Under the pieces are notes generated by a model, which saw only the letters and a program-made list of their open reading frames with translations, was not told where the DNA came from and searched no databases. Position numbers and translations under genes: made by a program. Source: Candidatus Saccharimonadota bacterium (GTDB lineage Bacteria; Patescibacteriota; Saccharimonadia; Saccharimonadales; Saccharimonadaceae). Taken from it: a stretch of DNA of 64,000 nt. The DNA lies in NCBI GenBank assembly GCA_024697865.1, contig JAILSC010000016.1, forward strand, positions 47,124-111,123. Direction: 5' to 3'. Of the stretch, positions 1 to 8,564 are shown one piece after another (positions within the stretch are counted from its first letter, which is position 1; each line of letters opens with the position of its first letter).

Positions 1-3000
1 TCTAGAATTGCTGATTTTTAGAGCGTCCCACATTTGGCCTAGTGGCAAGGTCTGTTTATTCTTGATTTCTTGGCCATAAGTATCCACTTTAGCGTTCAGG
101 GTCTGTGACAAGCCCGGGATGCCACTTACAACAGCGTCTCCAGCATCGTCTACTTGTCTTTGCATCGGGTCAGTTGCCGTAGCGGTCTGCCTTAATAAGT
201 TTGGTACCAATCCACGTGCTAAGCTATTGGTGTAGCTTTCGCCGTATCGGTTGCTGTCGGTTATAGCTTGTAGGGCGCTGTTCAATCCTTGTACATATGA
301 TTGGTCCATGAATGTGTTTAGGGTGTCCATTATGGTACCTGATGCAATAGTTAGAGCGTCCTCACCCTTAGCTTGCCTTTGTTGTACGCCACTACCCATT
401 GACATCAGCATTGACGCTGGTCCTAGATAGTTCAGCGAGACATATTTGTCGCCAATCTTAATGCTATTTGGCTCAATTCCTTCGGCCTTCCATCGGTTTC
501 TCTCGTCTTGACTGTCTGGATATCCACCAGTCAGTAAACCGGCCGCTGATAGAGCATAACCTAACCCAACGAGTCCAGCTGTGCCAAGCCCAGATTTTGC
601 CAAGTCAGTTTCAAATTGGGCTGTGGTATATCCCTTAGTACCTATCTTATTTACTATGGCCTTGACCGAGCCAAGCGGGGAATAGTCAATAGCAGTTGAT
701 AGTACCTTGCTCGGAACCTTGATAAACGGAGCTATTATTGTCTTAGTCCCTCTGAGGGCGCTCCTGATCACCTTATTATCTTGGCCTTCTATGAACTTGT
801 CGATCCTGTTCATTATTCCGGACAGCTTGGTATCTACGTCATATACAGCTTCGTTGCCTTTTCTCATCCCGTAAGCTTGTAGTTCTGGATCAGGAGTAGC
901 TACTCGGCTATTGATATAGTCTTCTAGCGCTTGGCCTTTCAGCCCTTGATTCACGCCCTGACGCTTGGCTTCTGTTCTTATAGCATTTTCAAATGCTGCG
1001 TAGCGGAAGGGAAGGTCTCCTGCGCTCATGGCCCTAAACACAAAGTTAGTTGGTTTAGCTACCATGTTATTAGCAATTTTATTCTTGAATTCTAGCTCAC
1101 CATTTTGGCCCCATGCGTTGGTCTTGTTAGCCATAGTATCCATACCAGCCCATAAGTTGTTGCCAGTCTTTAATACTTCACCAGCGGCCTTCAAGCCTCG
1201 CTTGGTACCTTTACCACGTCCACCGGCGCTAGTTACTACTTGTCGCTCGGTCCCGGTGGCCTTAGCTCTGGCCCAGTCTAGTCCGGCAGCGATTCTATCG
1301 GCGCTAGCATTTAGAGTATTCTGGAATAGGTTAGAAACTGCGTTACCAGTGTGAGTTCTTGGCCCAGATAGTAAGCTTGCACGCCACACAGCGCCGAATA
1401 TCGAGCGATTGTCCGGGCTGTTCTTGCTAACCGTATCTGTTAGTTGTGCGAATTGTCGGCCTTCTTGGTCTAGGTTCTGTCTGTAGGCTTGTGCGATTTC
1501 CATTTGTCGCTTGCGTAGAGTCTTCAAGTCTCCTTGACCATTCATAATTTGTTCTGATATAGCGGCATTCTCTTGTGCCAATGTTGCTCGCTCACCCCTA
1601 ATTTTGCCAATTGCTTGCGTATTTTCAACAATTTGTTGCCTGATCTTGCCGTCTACATTACCGCCACTCTTTTTGATAGCCGTTTGAGCCATGTTAGCAA
1701 TACCTTCCGGACTTCGGTTAAACATAACTGACAGGGCTTGAATTTCTTGACCTTGTTTAGTGGCGATCTCGGACATCTTGTTAATTACTTCGGTAGCACG
1801 ATCATATTGACCTTTAGCGTCTAGCATTTTAGCGTATTCACCGGCCAGCACCACATCGCCGCTGTTGCGGTCTTTGTCTTTGGCATTAAAGAAGTTGTCC
1901 CGTAGATAAGTGTCTATTTCGTCTGTACTCTTAGTGCCAAGTATTTCGTTGGCTCTAGCTAGTCGCTCCTCATTGGTTACTGGGTTGTAACCCACAGGGT
2001 TATTCTTTAGCGCTCGTCGTGTCTGGTCTGAGAAGTTAGGGTTGGCGCTGGTGTTTCTGGCGAAGCTTGAGCTAGTATTGACATTTTCTCCATTCTGTGC
2101 TACAATAGGGGTGAAAGGAGAATTATCTATGTTAACCAAGTTTGAAGGTGCATTTGATAAACTACCACTATTCTTTATAGTTGACGGAACGCCAGTCAAA
2201 ATAGTTGAGGAAGGGGAAGACATAGTAGGATATACTTCCACTGGTTTCCCATTCGGCATACTCAAGGCGCTCAACGAAGGCCGTGAAGTGTCCGAAGAAG
2301 AGTTTAATTCCGCAGCGTCTAACTTATTGGCCCAAGCGTAAAGCTTGTCCATCTGTTTTACTATTTTTTCAATCTCTTTGGCTTCTGCTGAATCTTTTTT
2401 AACCCTCCATTCCTCATACAGTTTATGGCCACCCAACTCAAACTTAGCCTCATACATATGTGGAGACATAATTTGAAACTCTTTCACTACCTTGTCGCCA
2501 TCTCCCTTAGTAAATTTAATTGCGATATCTTTGTATCCGGCAGACCCGTCAGTATATCTATTAGTTAGATCGTTATTCCATATCTTATAGCCTCTGTCCT
2601 CAAACGATTTTAGAATCCCTGGTAACGCAGCATTAGGATCTTTAACCAGGATCATGGACCTAAGCATATCAGTTGGAGTTTTGCCATTCTTTTCCATAAT
2701 CTTTTGGTTAATTCTATCTACATTATTTTTTACTGCAGTTTTGAAGAATTCCTCGTTAGGGGTGACTCCATTTTCTATAGTGATTTCCCTCACGTCATTT
2801 ATAAACTGGTCACGTTGTTCTTCAGCTTGCTTGATCAGATCTTGAGCAGTGTAACCAGTATTTGTGCGTACTATGCCTGCCACAGCTTCAGGTGGTGTTA
2901 CAGACAATTCTTCCACTGTTGGTACTCGCATCGAAGCGTTGACTGCACCTTCATTGGCCCCAGTCGTATCTGTTCTGGTTGGGATTGCTGGCTCTTGGGC

Positions 3001-5097
3001 CAGATTCTCCGGATTCACTTGGACTGGTTGTGTCTGGTCTTGAGCCACTTCTCGCTCTGACTGCATTACTTCTGGTGTATTGCCGATTTCTTCGCCGGTT
3101 CTTACTTCTACGGTTGGGTTGTCTAGCGCTCTAGAATAAGCTCGCAGCATATCAAGTCTAGACATTCCGGTCGGGTCAATATCCATAGCTCTTAGAGCTT
3201 GGGCAAGTTGAGTCTCGCTCATAACTTGGTCACTGTGTTGTTCTAGCCATGCTTCTTGTTCTATTGGCGTAAGCTCACTAAATATTCTGCCGTCTAGCTC
3301 ATTTGAAGCGCTTTGAAGGGCGTTCTGCTCTTGTTCTTGGTTAGTTTGTCGTTGCTGAGTTAGGGTGGCCTCATTCGGCGTATTTTCGCCTTGTATGGCA
3401 TTAGCTTGATTCTCTTGGTTTATCACTTCGTCTACGCTTTGGCCACGCCAACCAGTGTTTTCGTTCTGATTCTGCTGTGTCAGTTCGGCTAGCCTTTGTT
3501 GTGCGTAGGTATTGCCCTGTTTAGCTTGTCTGGTAAGCGTGTTGACATCCTCAGAGCTCGGTCTTAACCCCAGATTATTCTCACGGAATGGGTTAATGTT
3601 AGTCTGAGCGGCTCCACCTTGTTCTATTACATTGGCCAGCTCAGCGTCTGATAGTCTTGTAATAGTTCCGTCTGGGTTAGCCTTCACCATATCGCCATTT
3701 TGGGTAGTTTGGACCGATTCGCCAGTGTCAGTAGTTATTTCGGTGTTTTGATTGCCTCTTATAGCGTTTTTAATGTTGCCAGCACCAGAGATTGCGCCAG
3801 AAACTAGGCCGCCCGTAATACCACCGAGTGCTGCTGCTTGACCCGTACGTCCCAGAGTGCCTTCGTCCCATTTGCCTTGATCTGATAATTCTTGGGCAAG
3901 GTTTTGGCCGGCTTCCTGAGCGGCTTCTTCTGCGCCAGTTTTTAGCAATTGTTTAGCAGTATTTTTTAGTGTGCTAACTCCTAAGCCTTTCACGGCTGCT
4001 TTAGTTATAGCTGGGGTTATACCACCAGAGAACATAGAGATTGGGATTATCGCCGCATCTGCCGCTGAACCTAACCTGTTCAAAGCACCATTTTCTTTCA
4101 CATTTACGGTTGCTGTGCCGTCACTGTTCTTTTCTAGCACATTCTTTGTACCATTTGGGTTACCAGCATCTTGCAATAGTCCAGGTAAGCGCATCGGCTC
4201 GCCTATGACGCTACCGGGTATATTTAATATAGCCCTTAGTATTTGTTTGCCAAAACTCTCGTCTTCGGTTTGCTCACCAAGTATAGCGTTACCTGCTGCC
4301 TGGGATAACTCATCGCCCGCCACTCCGAGTCCTTGGCCTAGTGTTATTGGCCTAGAACCGTTCCTGATTCTTTGCAGTATATCTTCATCACCCTTGACTT
4401 GGTTTTCTACCGTCTTCTCACCTAAATTATTAGAAAGTGATAGCTTGGGCTCTGATTGGCCGAGATTATTTTTAAACGCATCGTAGCTCAGCTTATTGAA
4501 TGCATTGCTCGGGAGTTTAGTCTCTCCCGACCTTAGACTATTGAGCAAGCTCTTGTTCTGGTTGATTTGATTTTGATAAGTGTTAGCCAGCCTATTAGTC
4601 TCAGTTTCGTTCATTTGGCGCTGTTTTTCAATAGCATCTTGTTGGGCTTTGGGCTGTAAAGCATTGATTTTGTTGCCCAGATCTAGGCTATTTTGGATGC
4701 TAGAGGCCATTTTAGCGCCAGCTGGACTGGTGCTAGAGATAGAATTTAATAGCTGTTGCTGTTTTTGCTGTCTAGCTTGCTGTTCTTGCGCCCTTCTTGC
4801 TTCTTCTTGCTGCTTTCTAGCCGCCTCTTCTTGACGTCTGCGCTCTTCTTCTTGTCTACGTTGCTCTTCTCTTTGGCGTATTTGCTCATTTATTTGTTGA
4901 GCCTGCGCCAGAGCATTCCGCATTGGGTTTTGGTTATTATTGGCGTTGTTATTCACGCTATTGACTGAGCTTACAGCGTTTGTGTTGCTTGCCCTTGTTG
5001 GTGTGGGGTTCAGGGTCCTCAAAGAAGTGATCAAGGGCGTATTTTCGTCTTTCTTCCTCTGGATTGAGAGCCCGGACCAATTCAATAAGTTAGCCAT
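1..5097 (-). CDS. Giant phage virion protein, partial (C-terminus off the left edge)
   Basis: The frame is open from the ATG at 5097 to base 1, at least 1,699 residues, and continues past the window. GGAGG lies 7 bases before the start. Seen in order: a Gln/Arg/Glu-rich coiled coil at about residues 60-130; long Asn/Gln-rich linkers; small hydrophobic Gly/Ala-rich stretches around 340-430; a compact domain at about 770-920 with D810-x-x-R813, G854-Y855-K856-D857, E873-F-Q-I and G890-H-K-L-Y, which resembles the RelA/SpoT nucleotidyltransferase fold; an S/T/N/P-rich linker at 919-990; then a long Ala-rich helical part with a phage-typical LLSGPRTHTGN motif. Its place after the capsid and lysis genes and its multidomain make-up suggest an internal virion or ejected protein. 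The RelA/SpoT assignment is inference from motifs. The 919-990 linker overlaps an antisense gene. Confidence 0.75.
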   Translation of the reverse strand, partial: MANLLNWSGLSIQRKKDENTPLITSLRTLNPTPTRASNTNAVSSVNSVNNNANNNQNPMRNALAQAQQINEQIRQREEQRRQEEERRRQEEAARKQQEEARRAQEQQARQQKQQQLLNSISSTSPAGAKMASSIQNSLDLGNKINALQPKAQQDAIEKQRQMNETETNRLANTYQNQINQNKSLLNSLRSGETKLPSNAFNKLSYDAFKNNLGQSEPKLSLSNNLGEKTVENQVKGDEDILQRIRNGSRPITLGQGLGVAGDELSQAAGNAILGEQTEDESFGKQILRAILNIPGSVIGEPMRLPGLLQDAGNPNGTKNVLEKNSDGTATVNVKENGALNRLGSAADAAIIPISMFSGGITPAITKAAVKGLGVSTLKNTAKQLLKTGAEEAAQEAGQNLAQELSDQGKWDEGTLGRTGQAAALGGITGGLVSGAISGAGNIKNAIRGNQNTEITTDTGESVQTTQNGDMVKANPDGTITRLSDAELANVIEQGGAAQTNINPFRENNLGLRPSSEDVNTLTRQAKQGNTYAQQRLAELTQQNQNENTGWRGQSVDEVINQENQANAIQGENTPNEATLTQQRQTNQEQEQNALQSASNELDGRIFSELTPIEQEAWLEQHSDQVMSETQLAQALRAMDIDPTGMSRLDMLRAYSRALDNPTVEVRTGEEIGNTPEVMQSEREVAQDQTQPVQVNPENLAQEPAIPTRTDTTGANEGAVNASMRVPTVEELSVTPPEAVAGIVRTNTGYTAQDLIKQAEEQRDQFINDVREITIENGVTPNEEFFKTAVKNNVDRINQKIMEKNGKTPTDMLRSMILVKDPNAALPGILKSFEDRGYKIWNNDLTNRYTDGSAGYKDIAIKFTKGDGDKVVKEFQIMSPHMYEAKFELGGHKLYEEWRVKKDSAEAKEIEKIVKQMDKLYAWANKLDAAELNSSSDTSRPSLSALSMPNGKPVEVYPTMSSPSSTILTGVPSTIKNSGSLSNAPSNLVNIDNSPFTPIVAQNGENVNTSSSFARNTSANPNFSDQTRRALKNNPVGYNPVTNEERLARANEILGTKSTDEIDTYLRDNFFNAKDKDRNSGDVVLAGEYAKMLDAKGQYDRATEVINKMSEIATKQGQEIQALSVMFNRSPEGIANMAQTAIKKSGGNVDGKIRQQIVENTQAIGKIRGERATLAQENAAISEQIMNGQGDLKTLRKRQMEIAQAYRQNLDQEGRQFAQLTDTVSKNSPDNRSIFGAVWRASLLSGPRTHTGNAVSNLFQNTLNASADRIAAGLDWARAKATGTERQVVTSAGGRGKGTKRGLKAAGEVLKTGNNLWAGMDTMANKTNAWGQNGELEFKNKIANNMVAKPTNFVFRAMSAGDLPFRYAAFENAIRTEAKRQGVNQGLKGQALEDYINSRVATPDPELQAYGMRKGNEAVYDVDTKLSGIMNRIDKFIEGQDNKVIRSALRGTKTIIAPFIKVPSKVLSTAIDYSPLGSVKAIVNKIGTKGYTTAQFETDLAKSGLGTAGLVGLGYALSAAGLLTGGYPDSQDERNRWKAEGIEPNSIKIGDKYVSLNYLGPASMLMSMGSGVQQRQAKGEDALTIASGTIMDTLNTFMDQSYVQGLNSALQAITDSNRYGESYTNSLARGLVPNLLRQTATATDPMQRQVDDAGDAVVSGIPGLSQTLNAKVDTYGQEIKNKQTLPLGQMWDALKISNSR
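2078..2106 (+). promoter_or_regulatory. Consensus promoter for the antisense gene
   Basis: TTGACA (2078-2083), a 17-base spacer and TACAAT (2101-2106), followed by AGGGGTG as in the secG promoter and the promoter at 9643-9671. It points against the giant phage gene in which it lies. Confidence 0.75.
2129..2341 (+). CDS. 70-residue protein encoded antisense inside the giant virion gene
   Basis: The ATG at 2129 follows AAAGGAG (2114-2120) at 8 bases and a near-perfect promoter at 2078-2106, so transcription would start almost at the Shine-Dalgarno. The product looks like a small soluble acidic globular protein: a hydrophobic strand with PLFFIV, a VDGTPVKIVEE hairpin, a glycine turn and an acidic amphipathic C-terminal helix. 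It has no transmembrane segment and I recognise no family. The gene lies wholly opposite residues 919-990 of the giant phage protein, where that protein is a low-complexity linker directly after the RelA/SpoT-like domain. An independent promoter opposite to the late operon suggests expression in the lysogen. A role as immunity protein or antitoxin for the neighbouring domain is a hypothesis only. A longer frame from 2042 exists, but the promoter and SD select 2129. Confidence 0.7.
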   Translation: MLTKFEGAFDKLPLFFIVDGTPVKIVEEGEDIVGYTSTGFPFGILKALNEGREVSEEEFNSAASNLLAQA

Positions 5098-5099
5098 GA

Positions 5100-6194
5100 T
5101 TAAGCCTCCATGTTGTTACCATATGGGCTGTTGGTTTTCTTCTTGTTTAATCCTCTTAAAGCCGTCAGCAGAGGGGAAGTTCCGGCTGTTGATTCGGCCA
5201 CTGCCGTCGTTAGGTTAGTATTGCCAGTGTCATAACTTGCTAGATCAGGTGAGTTATAGACTGCGGTTATACCGGTATAGTTCGGTTTACTGAACTCTCC
5301 TAGTCTATTAACTTTGTTGCGATAGTCAGCGAGACGGCTATAAGCGTCGCTGATATCGCCGCCAAAATCACCGCCGTACTGGGCACGATTGCCGAGTGCT
5401 GTGACCAAGTCGGTGAGCAAAGACTGTCCTTTTTCGTAGATTTCTTGCTTTTTCGATTTGACTTGCCCATTGTACCAGTCCTCCAATTTCTTTTTATCGT
5501 TCTCGAATTGATTTTGATAGTTGCCCCAGTCAGTGTCCAGATTAGACTGGTTCTGGGCGTAGGTTTGGCCAGCATTGTTGTACTCTTGGTTAGCTTGCTT
5601 AGTAACCATCCCTGGCGCTTCATATCGTGCTACAGAGCCTCCGCCAGCCCCCATAGCGCCTAAAATTCTTAGCAAGCCACGTAAACCGGAAGAAGCACGA
5701 TTTGTGATGATATTTCGGTTAGTCTGTAGTTGCTGTTGGTTCTGCTTTGTAGAATTGTCGTATTCATTTTTATTAGCATTGTATTGAGATTGTTGCTCAT
5801 TCTTGTAAGTGTCGTATTCACTTTTGACGCCAGCTAGGGCGTTGTCAATTTGCTTATCTATAGTGCCTAAATTGTCTTTGATATCTGATATTTGCCGGTC
5901 ATAGATGTTTATCATATTGCGGTCGGGGGCGCTAGTACTGCCACTTCCCGTGCCAGTAGTATAGTTATATTCGTTAGTGACAGTCGGGTTATTGGCCGGC
6001 GCATTCGGATCTGCGATTTGTTTGTTAGCATCTAAGCCTTGGCGAGATGCAACATTCTGAGTGGCGTAAGTCCCTTTACCAAGGTTCATGACCCCATAAC
6101 CTTCGACATTGGCCCAGATATTGCCATCGCTACCAGACCACCAACGGTAGTCTAGACCTTTTGCATCGAAAGGGTTTAAATTTGTATTTGCCAT
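5100..6194 (-). CDS. Coiled-coil phage structural protein
   Basis: A 364-residue protein whose start is fixed by TTAGGAG 8 bases before the ATG. The N-terminal 60 residues are Gly/Trp/Tyr-rich (WWSGSDGN and similar). A Ser/Thr/Gly linker follows. Residues about 90-270 are a long Gln/Asn/Lys/Glu-rich coiled coil broken by a Gly/Ala-rich hydrophobic stretch (about 175-190). There is no signal peptide. The stop lies 2 bases before the start of the giant protein gene, so the two are coupled. Its position between lysis genes and the giant protein suggests a virion or internal protein. I recognise no named family. Confidence 0.7.
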   Translation of the reverse strand: MANTNLNPFDAKGLDYRWWSGSDGNIWANVEGYGVMNLGKGTYATQNVASRQGLDANKQIADPNAPANNPTVTNEYNYTTGTGSGSTSAPDRNMINIYDRQISDIKDNLGTIDKQIDNALAGVKSEYDTYKNEQQSQYNANKNEYDNSTKQNQQQLQTNRNIITNRASSGLRGLLRILGAMGAGGGSVARYEAPGMVTKQANQEYNNAGQTYAQNQSNLDTDWGNYQNQFENDKKKLEDWYNGQVKSKKQEIYEKGQSLLTDLVTALGNRAQYGGDFGGDISDAYSRLADYRNKVNRLGEFSKPNYTGITAVYNSPDLASYDTGNTNLTTAVAESTAGTSPLLTALRGLNKKKTNSPYGNNMEA

Positions 6195-6236
6195 AATAAG
6201 AACTCCTAAGTTGTTATTATTCAGTAAGTCTTAGCG

Positions 6237-6359
6237 TTCTCGTCTTTAAAGTAACCTAAGCGGTCTTAGTTCACTGCTCGCTGCCTGTGCTTGTTTGGGC
6301 TTCCGCAACGCCTCCCGTCTTTAAGGTAGACTTCAGTGAACCTCAACAATTTCATTATA
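6237..6359 (-). promoter_or_regulatory. Late-type phage promoter and structured leader
   Basis: A minus-strand TATAAT at 6354-6359 is followed by GAAATT, as in the promoter before the portal gene. The leader of about 150 bases carries two copies of a TTAAAGACG box (6237-6254, identical over 18 bases to 14036-14053, and a variant at 6312-6330) and an inverted pair GTTCACTG/CAGTGAAC. No good -35 hexamer is seen (TTGCGG at 18 bases). Confidence 0.5.
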
Positions 6360-6399
6360 ATCACCCATCCAACCACGCCGCAATGATTGACAAATATGT

Positions 6400-6405
6400 T
6401 ATAAT
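6400..6405 (+). promoter_or_regulatory. -10 box of a leaderless promoter
   Basis: TATAAT with an upstream TGT (extended -10), 6 bases before the ATG at 6412. There is no Shine-Dalgarno. A TTGACA at 6388-6393 is only 6 bases from this -10 and cannot serve as its -35. Confidence 0.55.
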
Positions 6406-6411
6406 ATGGGT

Positions 6412-6666
6412 ATGGAAGTAGTGTTTGGAGTTATATGCATGTTGAGCGGCGCCATCATAGGTATTGGCGTGGCCATTTTAATAGGTAAAAAATGGGGCGG
6501 ATCTAAAAAAATCCCCGATTGGGTACCGGAATTGATTGGAGCTATCCTCGCATTCGGTGGTCTATTTGGTGGGGCCTGGTTTGCCGACGCCTATAAGCAG
6601 TCTATAATAGACCAAACCTATCAGCAAGTGGTTGACTCTGGTTATTGTAACGATCTCAACGATTGA
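6412..6666 (+). CDS. Small membrane protein, counter-transcribed phage gene
   Basis: An 84-residue protein with two hydrophobic segments (about residues 2-25 and 43-61) separated by a basic loop with GKKWGGSKK, and a polar C-terminal tail with one Cys. The ATG at 6412 is preferred over 6406 because it lies 6 bases after TATAAT, the spacing of the leaderless genes of this genome. The gene faces the leftward late operon and ends 11 bases inside the convergent holin-like gene. Two-helix membrane proteins expressed against the late genes in prophages are often superinfection-exclusion or lysis-control proteins. That role is inference; the sequence names no family. Confidence 0.6.
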   Translation: MEVVFGVICMLSGAIIGIGVAILIGKKWGGSKKIPDWVPELIGAILAFGGLFGGAWFADAYKQSIIDQTYQQVVDSGYCNDLND

Positions 6667-6925
6667 TTTTTGTTTCAATTTTTACTATAGACTTCTCAAT
6701 TTCTCCGAATCTCTTGGCATATCCGTTGTGCTCGTCTATTTTTGCTTCCTGTCGTGCCTGATTTTCTTCGATCCTACCCAAGCGATCATCAATTTTTTGT
6801 TCACGTTTAGCCTCTTTGATTTCTTGTTCCTTAGACTTTTTACTTGTTATCATGTAGTTGCCCATCACGGCAAAAATTCCAGTTATTGTTGGCGCTATGA
6901 TAAAGGCTAATATGTCGCTATTCAT
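6656..6925 (-). CDS. Holin-like membrane protein with coiled coil
   Basis: An 89-residue protein: N-terminal hydrophobic segment (about residues 5-26), then a charged Lys/Glu-rich helix that runs to the C-terminus with heptad-like spacing. AGGAG lies 7 bases before the ATG at 6925. It follows the endolysin gene, and one transmembrane helix plus a charged tail fits small phage holins or the haemolysin XhlA type. The lysis role is inference from position and shape. Confidence 0.6.
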   Translation of the reverse strand: MNSDILAFIIAPTITGIFAVMGNYMITSKKSKEQEIKEAKREQKIDDRLGRIEENQARQEAKIDEHNGYAKRFGEIEKSIVKIETKINR

Positions 6926-7108
6926 TGTGTGTCTCCTGAAAGAAGTAGCGCCTGGCCCGATTCCCCAAGCGCTACGAAGTGTGTGTTTAAACGGCTTTTT
7001 TGGTTAATTTTTTGTGTTGCGGTATTGCGTGTGCGATTTGTTAAAGGGGTATGTTGAAAAATTATGCAAGATTTTAAAATGTCCAAACCGGGCCACCGCA
7101 TATCGCTG

Positions 7109-8113
7109 CTACTCCGACCTGTATTCAATGGTGTCGCCAGCGAATAAGCCAACACCGTTAGTGGAAACCCAACCGTCATAGACAGTTAAAAAACGTTGAA
7201 AAGTAGTTGAATACCAATGTTGAGCGTAGTCATTCATAGCTTCGCCCCACTTTACTTCACCCGTGCAAGCTAACATAATCTTGCCGAGTGTATCGCCAGC
7301 TTGAACGTCCCAGACTTTACACTGGTCCGCTGGTTCCGGTTCCGGTGCTGGCTTAATATAGATATTTGGTCTAAATGCTCCGATAAAATCACGGGTAGAT
7401 AGGTTAATGATATTGCCGGCAGCTCCACCACCGGGGCAAGGAGCACCACCTTGATTCTGACCAAGTAGAGTAAAGTATCCATTGTTATACTCACCCATTG
7501 CCATACCAATATGCCCCCATTGGCCAGTAGAATAGACTGCAATATCGCCAGCTTGAATCTGGGTAGGGTCCCAAATCATCGTAAATTGGTCGCCAGCGTT
7601 CTGTTGCCAACACCCCTCGGCAATAGTTCCTTTAGCGGCACCAGTCCCACAAGTGTAGAGCGTGTGGCCAGTGTAGTTGATGAAAAAAGCTGCCATACTG
7701 TCCCAGCACTGCGCCCCGTAATAGCCGTCCACATCTATACATTGGCCTAGCGTTTGATTGGCAAAAGCTTGCGGGCTTGAGATGTCTAGTGTCGGCACAT
7801 AAGCACCTTGGCCACATTCTTCACCCTCTGGGCAGGATTTGTTGTTTACTTCGGTTACTGGCCCACCAGATTCCACAGCTTCCACTGTTGGGATTTCACC
7901 GGTTTCAATCGCTCCTTGGCCGGATTCTTCGGTTATAACTGCCGGCTCTTGCTCGTCGGCATACTCAATTACTGCTGGTCTGATCGTGATGTCTGTTTTA
8001 ATTTCGGTAGACCCGTCTTGGTTGTGTATAATCACAACAGACCCAACGGCCCCGAGCGCTACAAGTAGTGCCGTAGCGATTGTAGCTATGATTTTGTTCC
8101 GTTTAAGTTTCAT
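7109..8113 (-). CDS. CHAP-domain endolysin with signal anchor
   Basis: A 334-residue protein. The ATG at 8113 is chosen over upstream starts because AGAAGGAGG lies 3-6 bases before it. Residues 1-30 are basic then hydrophobic (signal peptide or anchor). An acidic Glu/Thr/Pro-rich linker follows. The centre has the CHAP signature: Cys in GAQCWDS and His in WGHIGMAMG, with a GDIAVY strand between them. A Pro/Glu linker leads to a C-terminal LysM-like segment (VWDVQAGDTLGKIM). Such enzymes cut peptidoglycan amide bonds. Two CxxxxxC segments suggest disulfides, in keeping with export. It lies just before the holin-like gene in the lysis cassette. Confidence 0.8.
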   Translation of the reverse strand: MKLKRNKIIATIATALLVALGAVGSVVIIHNQDGSTEIKTDITIRPAVIEYADEQEPAVITEESGQGAIETGEIPTVEAVESGGPVTEVNNKSCPEGEECGQGAYVPTLDISSPQAFANQTLGQCIDVDGYYGAQCWDSMAAFFINYTGHTLYTCGTGAAKGTIAEGCWQQNAGDQFTMIWDPTQIQAGDIAVYSTGQWGHIGMAMGEYNNGYFTLLGQNQGGAPCPGGGAAGNIINLSTRDFIGAFRPNIYIKPAPEPEPADQCKVWDVQAGDTLGKIMLACTGEVKWGEAMNDYAQHWYSTTFQRFLTVYDGWVSTNGVGLFAGDTIEYRSE

Positions 8114-8174
8114 TTGCCTCCTTCTGGGATTATTTGTCACTTCCATAATAACCACTCATCAAGGCACGGCGCAA

Positions 8175-8199
8175 CCAAAAGCCAGCTCAACGGCTGGCT
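8175..8199 (-). terminator. Hairpin before the endolysin gene
   Basis: AGCCAGC and GCTGGCT form a 7-bp stem with a 6-base loop. On the minus strand it is followed by TTTT. It probably ends transcripts of the genes to its right before the lysis module. The U-tract is short. Confidence 0.4.
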
Positions 8200-8325
8200 C
8201 TTGGACTATAAAATAGATCATACATAGCAGGGCTTGGTGGGCATAGCGCCCTACTATAGTTCATATAGTAACAACCCATCCACCCATAGTGCAACACCAA
8301 AATGTCAGTTGTGTTATAATAGATG

Positions 8326-8366
8326 AATAGGCTAGTTCCGCATCTGCGGTTGTCCACTAGCCTATT
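8326..8366. terminator. Strong inverted repeat at the end of the 59-residue gene
   Basis: AATAGGCTAGT (8326-8336) pairs with ACTAGCCTATT (8356-8366), and the loop holds a second 5-bp stem (CCGCA/TGCGG). On the plus strand it is followed by TTTTGTTTTT, and a TATAAT with extended TG lies at 8315-8320, so a very short plus transcript is possible. On the minus strand it follows the small gene but has no U-tract. Confidence 0.45.
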
Positions 8367-8541
8367 TTTTGTTTTTCCAGCGAGCAGCTGCGGCAGCTTG
8401 TGCACGTTTTTTGCGCTCTTCCTTTGGTATATTATTGACGATATTAGCCCCCTTGCGTCTATCTTCAATCATCTTATCGTACAATAAGGCTTTTTTGTAG
8501 ATATCTTCAAAATATTTCTTGTCTACTGTTATATCTGCCAT
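8362..8541 (-). CDS. Small basic phage protein
   Basis: A 59-residue ORF with GAAAGGA 5 bases before its ATG. The product is helical and charged: an acidic N-terminus (MADITVDKKYFEDIYKKA), a Lys/Arg-rich middle and a KRAQAAAAARWKNKK tail that resembles small DNA- or RNA-binding proteins. Its stop codon lies inside an 11-bp inverted repeat (8326-8366). I recognise no family. Confidence 0.6.
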   Translation of the reverse strand: MADITVDKKYFEDIYKKALLYDKMIEDRRKGANIVNNIPKEERKKRAQAAAAARWKNKK

Positions 8542-8564
8542 TTATTTCCTTTCTGGTGTATATT

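Noticed and set aside
1028-1354. 108-codon plus-strand ORF opposite the giant phage gene
   Set aside because: No SD or -10 box; hydrophobic low-complexity product expected from an antisense shadow.
3971-4486. 171-codon plus-strand ORF opposite the giant phage gene
   Set aside because: It has no promoter or SD, and its composition is that of a frame opposite the real gene, unlike the antisense gene at 2129.
6388-6405. TTGACA next to TATAAT before the gene at 6412
   Set aside because: The spacing is only 6 bases, so they cannot form one promoter; only the -10 box is used in the call.
6922-7179. Minus-strand ORF of 85 codons between endolysin and holin-like genes
   Set aside because: Starts inside the endolysin gene in another frame without an SD. 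The segment 6926-7108 holds only a GTAGCGC/GCGCTAC hairpin.
8187-8468. 93-codon minus-strand ORF
   Set aside because: It overlaps the better supported 59-codon gene with a clear SD, and its product has no protein-like pattern.
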